DNA of 64,000 nucleotides from an uncultured Bacteroidota bacterium (GTDB lineage: Bacteria > Bacteroidota > Bacteroidia > Chitinophagales > Chitinophagaceae). Made by a program: the position numbers and the translations under genes. Location: NCBI GenBank assembly GCA_903839875.1, contig CAIMDZ010000194.1, positions 1 through 64,000 on the forward strand. The letters are read 5' to 3'. Of this stretch, positions 59,418 to 64,000 are shown in pieces (position 1 is the first letter of the stretch; every line of letters begins with the position of its first letter). The notes beneath the pieces are model-generated. The model saw only the letters and a list, made by a program, of their open reading frames with translations, did not search any database and was not told the origin of the DNA.

Positions 59418-59476
59418 TGGCAGTTAGCAGTTGTCAGTTTGCAGTTACCAGTTAGCAGTTGGCAATTGGCAGTTGA
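59418..59476. repeat. Tandem CAGTTnnCAGTT microrepeat
   Basis: ggcagttagcagttgtcagtttgcagttaccagttagcagttggcaattggcagttg. Confidence 0.8.
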
Positions 59477-59892
59477 CCATGTTGCGAAGACTGTGTCACG
59501 CAGGGCAACCCTGCCTATCGGCAGGCGCAAGGGTTTGCTCCTACTTTTTGACTAGAGAAATAACCGGGATGCCCCATTTTTTTCTTTTTATAGTCCCATA
59601 ACTAAAGATGGTGGGCGATACTTTTACTGATTATCAATAAGTTATGAAAAAAAAGAGGTTAGCACGATGCCCTCCCGGTAGCTATCGGGATTACCCCATT
59701 GTTACTACATGGGGGAAATGACAGTTACCCTGATTTGAGAGTGAAGTAAGAGAGCGAAGAGCGGGATTAAACTTCGTAGATTTTTTTATGTTATCTCTTT
59801 ACAAAAAAAAATTAAATATGTCGAATTAAGAAACATATCCTAATTTAGTAAAAATTTTACCTCTGAAAAGGAACTTATATACTTTATGTTTT

Positions 59893-61761
59893 GTGGCCTT
59901 TGTGCTTTGCAGTTCACTGACTTTAAATGCCCAGGTAGTAATTAATACAATTGCCGGCAATGGCACCGGTTCATATAGCGGTGATCTGGGGATGGCCACT
60001 GCGGCTGAAATTAATAACCCCAATGGGGTAGCTGTGGATGCCATAGGAAATGTTTACATTGCTGATTACGGCAATAACAGGATCCGCAAAATAGATACTT
60101 TTGGCATCATTACTACCCTAGCCGGTACAGGTACTCTGGGTTTTGGCGGCGATGGCGGGCCTGCAACAGCCGCGCTTATTAATTCTCCCATAGGTATAGC
60201 AGTGGATGGCGGCGGGAATATTTTGTTTACCGATAACTGTCGCATCCGTAAGATAAATACTACAGGTATTATTTCCACTATTGCAGGGTCGGCATTCGCA
60301 ACTTTTAGCGGTGATGGCGGCCCTGCAACTGCCGCTGACCTGAATTATCCAACAGGTATTGCTGTAGATGGCCCGGGAAATATTTATATAGCAGATCAGT
60401 TTAACTGCCGTGTGCGGAAAATAAATACTTCAGGAATTATTTCTACGATAACCGGAAACGGAATTTGCTTTGGGGGCGGCGATGGCGGCCCGGCTACGGC
60501 GGCGCTGGTGCAATATCCGAGGGGTGTGGCTTGCGATGCTGCGGGCAATATTTACATAGCGGACTATGGAAATAACAAGGTCCGCAGGATAAACCCCGCA
60601 GGGATTATTGACTCTATAGCCGGGTCGCGCACTTACGGATTTACTGGCGATGGCGGGCCATCAACGGCCGCGCGGCTGTATTATCCTATGGCTATTGCAG
60701 CAAGCCCGGCAGGCGAGGTTTATATATGCGACGTGAACAACGGCCGCATCAGGGAAATAAATACATCGGGGATCATAAATACTATTATTGGCACGGGTGT
60801 AGACGGGTACAGTGGCGACGGTGGCCCACCCACTGCTGCCCAGATCAACAGGCCTACGGGTTTGGCAATTGACGCAGGGGGGAGAATTTATATTTCGGAT
60901 AACTACAATAACCGGATACGGATTATTCATCTTCCTAATCATGGGCCTCACTTTACCAAAGGCCCTGTTCAGTCAGCGACTGTATGCCCGGATGGGATTA
61001 TTAACATTGATTCTTTGCTTAAAGTATCAGATATAGACACCGGCCTGACCTTAACATGGGGTATAGCAATTGCTCCTGCACATGGAACGCTGTTTGGTTC
61101 ATATTCTACTTTATCAACCGGGGGCACTCTTTTACCGTCAGGTATCAGTTATTCTCCAGCAGCAGGATATTCAGGTTATGATACTTTTAAAGTGCGTGTG
61201 AATGACGGCACCTTTTCAGATACCATAACAATTTATATAACCATTTTGCACTTACCTGATGCCGGTACAATTAGAGGAATTGACAGTATTTGCCCCGGCG
61301 ATACACTGACATTTGCTGATACCGTAACCGGTGGTACATGGGCAAGCAGTAACCCCGGAATTGCAACCATTACAGCGGCAGGTTTTGCCACAGGGGGTAC
61401 TCCGGGAGTAACTACTATAAGCTATACAGTCACTAATGTTTGCGGCGCCTCGGGTGCCCTATTTACTTTAAGGGTCCGTTCTGATTGCCCCAACAGAATA
61501 CCTGCAGTTAAGGGCGCTGAAAACAGGATTGTAGTATTTCCTAATCCTGCACGTGGCGTATTTACAGTTTCTCTGCTTTCAGATGATCCGGGTGAAATTC
61601 ATTTTACTATTACAAACCTTGTTGGTGAAAAAATAAATGAATTTAACAGCTTCGCAAATAAAGCGGTAGATATTTTTCCTGTTATGCCACCAGGTATTTA
61701 TATCCTTTCTGCATTGGGCTCAAAAGGTAAATATTTTGAGAAAATAACTATTGTGCAGTAG
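59893..61761 (+). CDS. NHL-repeat secreted protein with T9SS C-terminal sorting domain
   Basis: About six repeats of GDGGPATAA.INxPxGIAVDxxGNIYIADxxNxRIRKINTxGIIxTIAG; C-term RIVVFPNPARGVFTVSL...MPPGIYILSALG; start codon uncertain. Confidence 0.88.
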   Translation: MAFVLCSSLTLNAQVVINTIAGNGTGSYSGDLGMATAAEINNPNGVAVDAIGNVYIADYGNNRIRKIDTFGIITTLAGTGTLGFGGDGGPATAALINSPIGIAVDGGGNILFTDNCRIRKINTTGIISTIAGSAFATFSGDGGPATAADLNYPTGIAVDGPGNIYIADQFNCRVRKINTSGIISTITGNGICFGGGDGGPATAALVQYPRGVACDAAGNIYIADYGNNKVRRINPAGIIDSIAGSRTYGFTGDGGPSTAARLYYPMAIAASPAGEVYICDVNNGRIREINTSGIINTIIGTGVDGYSGDGGPPTAAQINRPTGLAIDAGGRIYISDNYNNRIRIIHLPNHGPHFTKGPVQSATVCPDGIINIDSLLKVSDIDTGLTLTWGIAIAPAHGTLFGSYSTLSTGGTLLPSGISYSPAAGYSGYDTFKVRVNDGTFSDTITIYITILHLPDAGTIRGIDSICPGDTLTFADTVTGGTWASSNPGIATITAAGFATGGTPGVTTISYTVTNVCGASGALFTLRVRSDCPNRIPAVKGAENRIVVFPNPARGVFTVSLLSDDPGEIHFTITNLVGEKINEFNSFANKAVDIFPVMPPGIYILSALGSKGKYFEKITIVQ

Positions 61762-61853
61762 GATATTTTTCTGTTACCAAATGTTTACTGTTAGTCTCCG
61801 TTATTGCCCGTTTATAGTTCTTATGTAATTTTAGCCGACCATTATTAATACAC

Positions 61854-62987
61854 ATGCAGGATCTCAGCTCATTTTTTGAAACAAATCATTTTATAGAAAC
61901 ACACCAGGCCTCCTCCTACCAGCCGCTGCAATGGGGCGCCAACATTAAGTGCGCAACTCAGCGGTCTTTTGATTGGGAAGATGCCGATATTGTTATTGTT
62001 GGCTGCGGGGAATGGCGGGGCGCTGATAATAAAGCAGTGTACAGCAACAGCCCCGATGTGATACGTGAACATTTATACAAAATGAATTACTGGCACACCG
62101 GTATCAAAATCGCAGATGCGGGAAATATTCGGCAGGGTGTAACATTGGGAGATACCCGTGCAGCACTGCTCACCGTATTGCAGGAGATACATGCAGCAGG
62201 AAAAATAGCTCTGGTAATTGGCGGATCCCATGATCTTACCTTTCAGCAATATGAAGTGTTTAAAAAGGCAGAGGAAATGGTGGTTGCCTCAGTCGCCGAT
62301 ATGCTGATAGACCTTGATGAGACCGAAGAAATAACAGACCGGAGCTACCTTATGGATATGCTTACTGGCACCCCTAACTTCATGGCGCATTACAGCCATA
62401 TTGCTTTCCAGAGCTATTATGCGCATCCGCGAATGCTGGAAACTCTCGATAAACTCCGTTTTGATTTTTACAGGCTGGGCAAAGTGCGTGAGCATATTGA
62501 AGATATGGAGCCGGTACTCAGGTCAACTAATTTGTTCAGTTTCGATATGTCTGCCGTTCGGTTCAGTGATGCGCCGGCTAATATCAACGGTTCGCCGAAC
62601 GGGCTTTCTGGAGAGGAAGCATGTCAGCTTACACGGTATGCCGGAATGAGTCTGAAACTTACCTCAATGGGCATTTTTGGATATGACGACCGGGATGATA
62701 CGCATGATATGACTGCCCGGCTCATTTCGCAGATGATCTGGTATTTCGTTGATGGGTACCTTGTGCGTAAGACGGAGGCCAAACTTACAGAGCGCGATGA
62801 GTTCATTATTTTCAATGTAGCCTTCACAGATAACGACACTGTATTCCTGAAAAGCAAACGTACCAACAGGTGGTGGATGAAACTGCCCGATCATTCTTTC
62901 GTACCATGCTCCTACAATGATTACCTGGTGGCGAGCAACGATGAGATACCGGAACGGTGGTTGAGGGAGCAGGAGCGGATGTTGTGA
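61854..62987 (+). CDS. Arginase/formimidoylglutamase family protein
   Basis: IALVIGGSHDLTFQQYEVF; LFSFDMSAVRFSDAP; SFKLTSMGIFGYDDRDD-like region; ureohydrolase layout, some metal ligands degenerate. Confidence 0.8.
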   Translation: MQDLSSFFETNHFIETHQASSYQPLQWGANIKCATQRSFDWEDADIVIVGCGEWRGADNKAVYSNSPDVIREHLYKMNYWHTGIKIADAGNIRQGVTLGDTRAALLTVLQEIHAAGKIALVIGGSHDLTFQQYEVFKKAEEMVVASVADMLIDLDETEEITDRSYLMDMLTGTPNFMAHYSHIAFQSYYAHPRMLETLDKLRFDFYRLGKVREHIEDMEPVLRSTNLFSFDMSAVRFSDAPANINGSPNGLSGEEACQLTRYAGMSLKLTSMGIFGYDDRDDTHDMTARLISQMIWYFVDGYLVRKTEAKLTERDEFIIFNVAFTDNDTVFLKSKRTNRWWMKLPDHSFVPCSYNDYLVASNDEIPERWLREQERML

Positions 62988-63025
62988 TATTTTTATTGTT
63001 TAGTTGTGTTGAAATTTAGCTAACT

Positions 63026-63229
63026 TTGGGGTGTCATTTGTCTGAATTTATGGAAGAAAAAGAATATAAAGCTTTAATGAAGCAAATTAAAAAGGAGCAG
63101 GAAGAGATAAAAAACTCTAAGGAAGCTGCAAAAAAATTCCTGATCGAATTAGGGATATTAACACCTAAAGGCAATCTGAAAAAAAGATTCAAAGACCTTG
63201 GCCTATGTATTCAACAAAGCCCGGCTTAG
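63026..63229 (+). CDS. Small coiled hypothetical protein, possible antitoxin partner
   Basis: MEEKEYKALMKQIKKEQEEIKNSKEAAKKFLIELGILTPKGNLKKRFKDLG (likely start at 63050); overlaps downstream ORF by 25 bp. Confidence 0.6.
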   Translation: MGCHLSEFMEEKEYKALMKQIKKEQEEIKNSKEAAKKFLIELGILTPKGNLKKRFKDLGLCIQQSPA

Positions 63230-63813
63230 TATTCGCTTTTCATGGTTGCGACAAGGAAGTGTGTGAGCGGGTGCTGAATGGAAAAGCACAGCTTGTACCA
63301 AGTGAGAACGAGTATGATTGGCTTGGGAACGGTATTTATTTTTGGGATGGTAATCTAAAAAGGGCTTGGCAATTTGCAGAAGAGTTAAAGAAATTGCCAC
63401 GATCAAATAAACAAAATATTACCAATCCGGCGGTTTTAGGTGCTGTAATTGATTTAGGTGATTGTCTGGATCTCGTGAATAGCGAACATCTGGAACTGCT
63501 AAAAGAAAGTTACAAAAAACTGGAGATTTCTTCACGAATACTGGGACTCAAATTACCTCATAATAAAAAAGGAAAGGACAGCGGAGACCTACTTTTAAGA
63601 AACCTGGATTGCTTTGTGATCGAGAACCTGCATAAAAGAAGGCTACCTCTTTCTTTCGATTGTGTAAGAGGCGTGTTTTGGGAAGGAGAAGAGTTATATC
63701 ACAACGCTGGCTTTAAAGAAAAGAACCACATTCAAATATGTATCCGTAATCCCAATTGCATTAAGGGATATTTTCTTCCGAGGAGTTTAGATGCTGCATA
63801 TAAAAAAGTGTGA
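63205..63813 (+). CDS. Hypothetical protein with ADP-ribosyltransferase-like features
   Basis: FAFHGCDKEVCERVLNG...DWLGNGIYFWDGNLKRAWQFAEE (H...G.GIYF....A..FA layout seen in PARP/DUF3990-type ARTs). Confidence 0.5.
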   Translation: MYSTKPGLVFAFHGCDKEVCERVLNGKAQLVPSENEYDWLGNGIYFWDGNLKRAWQFAEELKKLPRSNKQNITNPAVLGAVIDLGDCLDLVNSEHLELLKESYKKLEISSRILGLKLPHNKKGKDSGDLLLRNLDCFVIENLHKRRLPLSFDCVRGVFWEGEELYHNAGFKEKNHIQICIRNPNCIKGYFLPRSLDAAYKKV

Positions 63814-64000
63814 AATGCATAAACATGAAATGGAAAGATGCAATCATATTCAGATTAAGAATGCCATATCAATTATTAAACAACTCCTTTTGTTAGAAAA
63901 TTAATCCAAACTAAATGATTTTATCACACAACTTTTCACTTTTCACTTTTGACTTTACACCGTGCTAGACAAACAAAACAAAATACAACACGAAGAGAAA

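Noticed and set aside
59418-59476. CAGTT tandem as a functional regulatory array
   Set aside because: Simple degenerate microrepeat of a kind common in intergenic DNA; no positional link to a promoter.
63931-63957. cttttcacttttcacttttgac tandem at window end
   Set aside because: Simple low-complexity repeat near the window edge; no further context available.

Overview
This looks like a Bacteroidota chromosome segment (probably Chitinophagaceae-like: T9SS sorting domains, gliding-type C-termini, TAnnTTTG-like promoters). It has housekeeping flanks (pepD, accA, dapA, ctpA-like S41 peptidase, amn, atpG, clpP, formimidoylglutamase). Between them lies a ~27 kb accessory block (about 14.8-41.8 kb). 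The block starts at an intact tRNA-Leu(GAG) whose 3' end is overlapped antisense by a large serine recombinase ORF. It ends near a decayed partial copy of the same tRNA, so it is probably an integrated element. Its cargo is a DUF3644 gene, a type I R-M locus (hsdM/hsdS/hsdR plus YgjP-like metallopeptidase) with four unusual genes inserted between hsdS and hsdR (one resembling a divergent class III nucleotide cyclase), an IS21-family element that truncates a dihydrofolate-reductase-like gene, an AbiE-type toxin-antitoxin pair, and a complete type II CBASS operon (SAVED effector, CD-NTase, E2-E1 Cap2, JAB Cap3) preceded by two small same-strand ORFs, one possibly Cas2/SinR-like. Other items of interest are a higBA TA locus and AAA/DUF4143 ATPase separated by a dispersed ~30 bp repeat, two MITE/REP-like elements in opposite orientation about 50 kb apart, an IS66 remnant, and a small-ORF plus ADP-ribosyltransferase-like gene pair at the right end. 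All assignments come from reading sequence and motifs; no database search was run.
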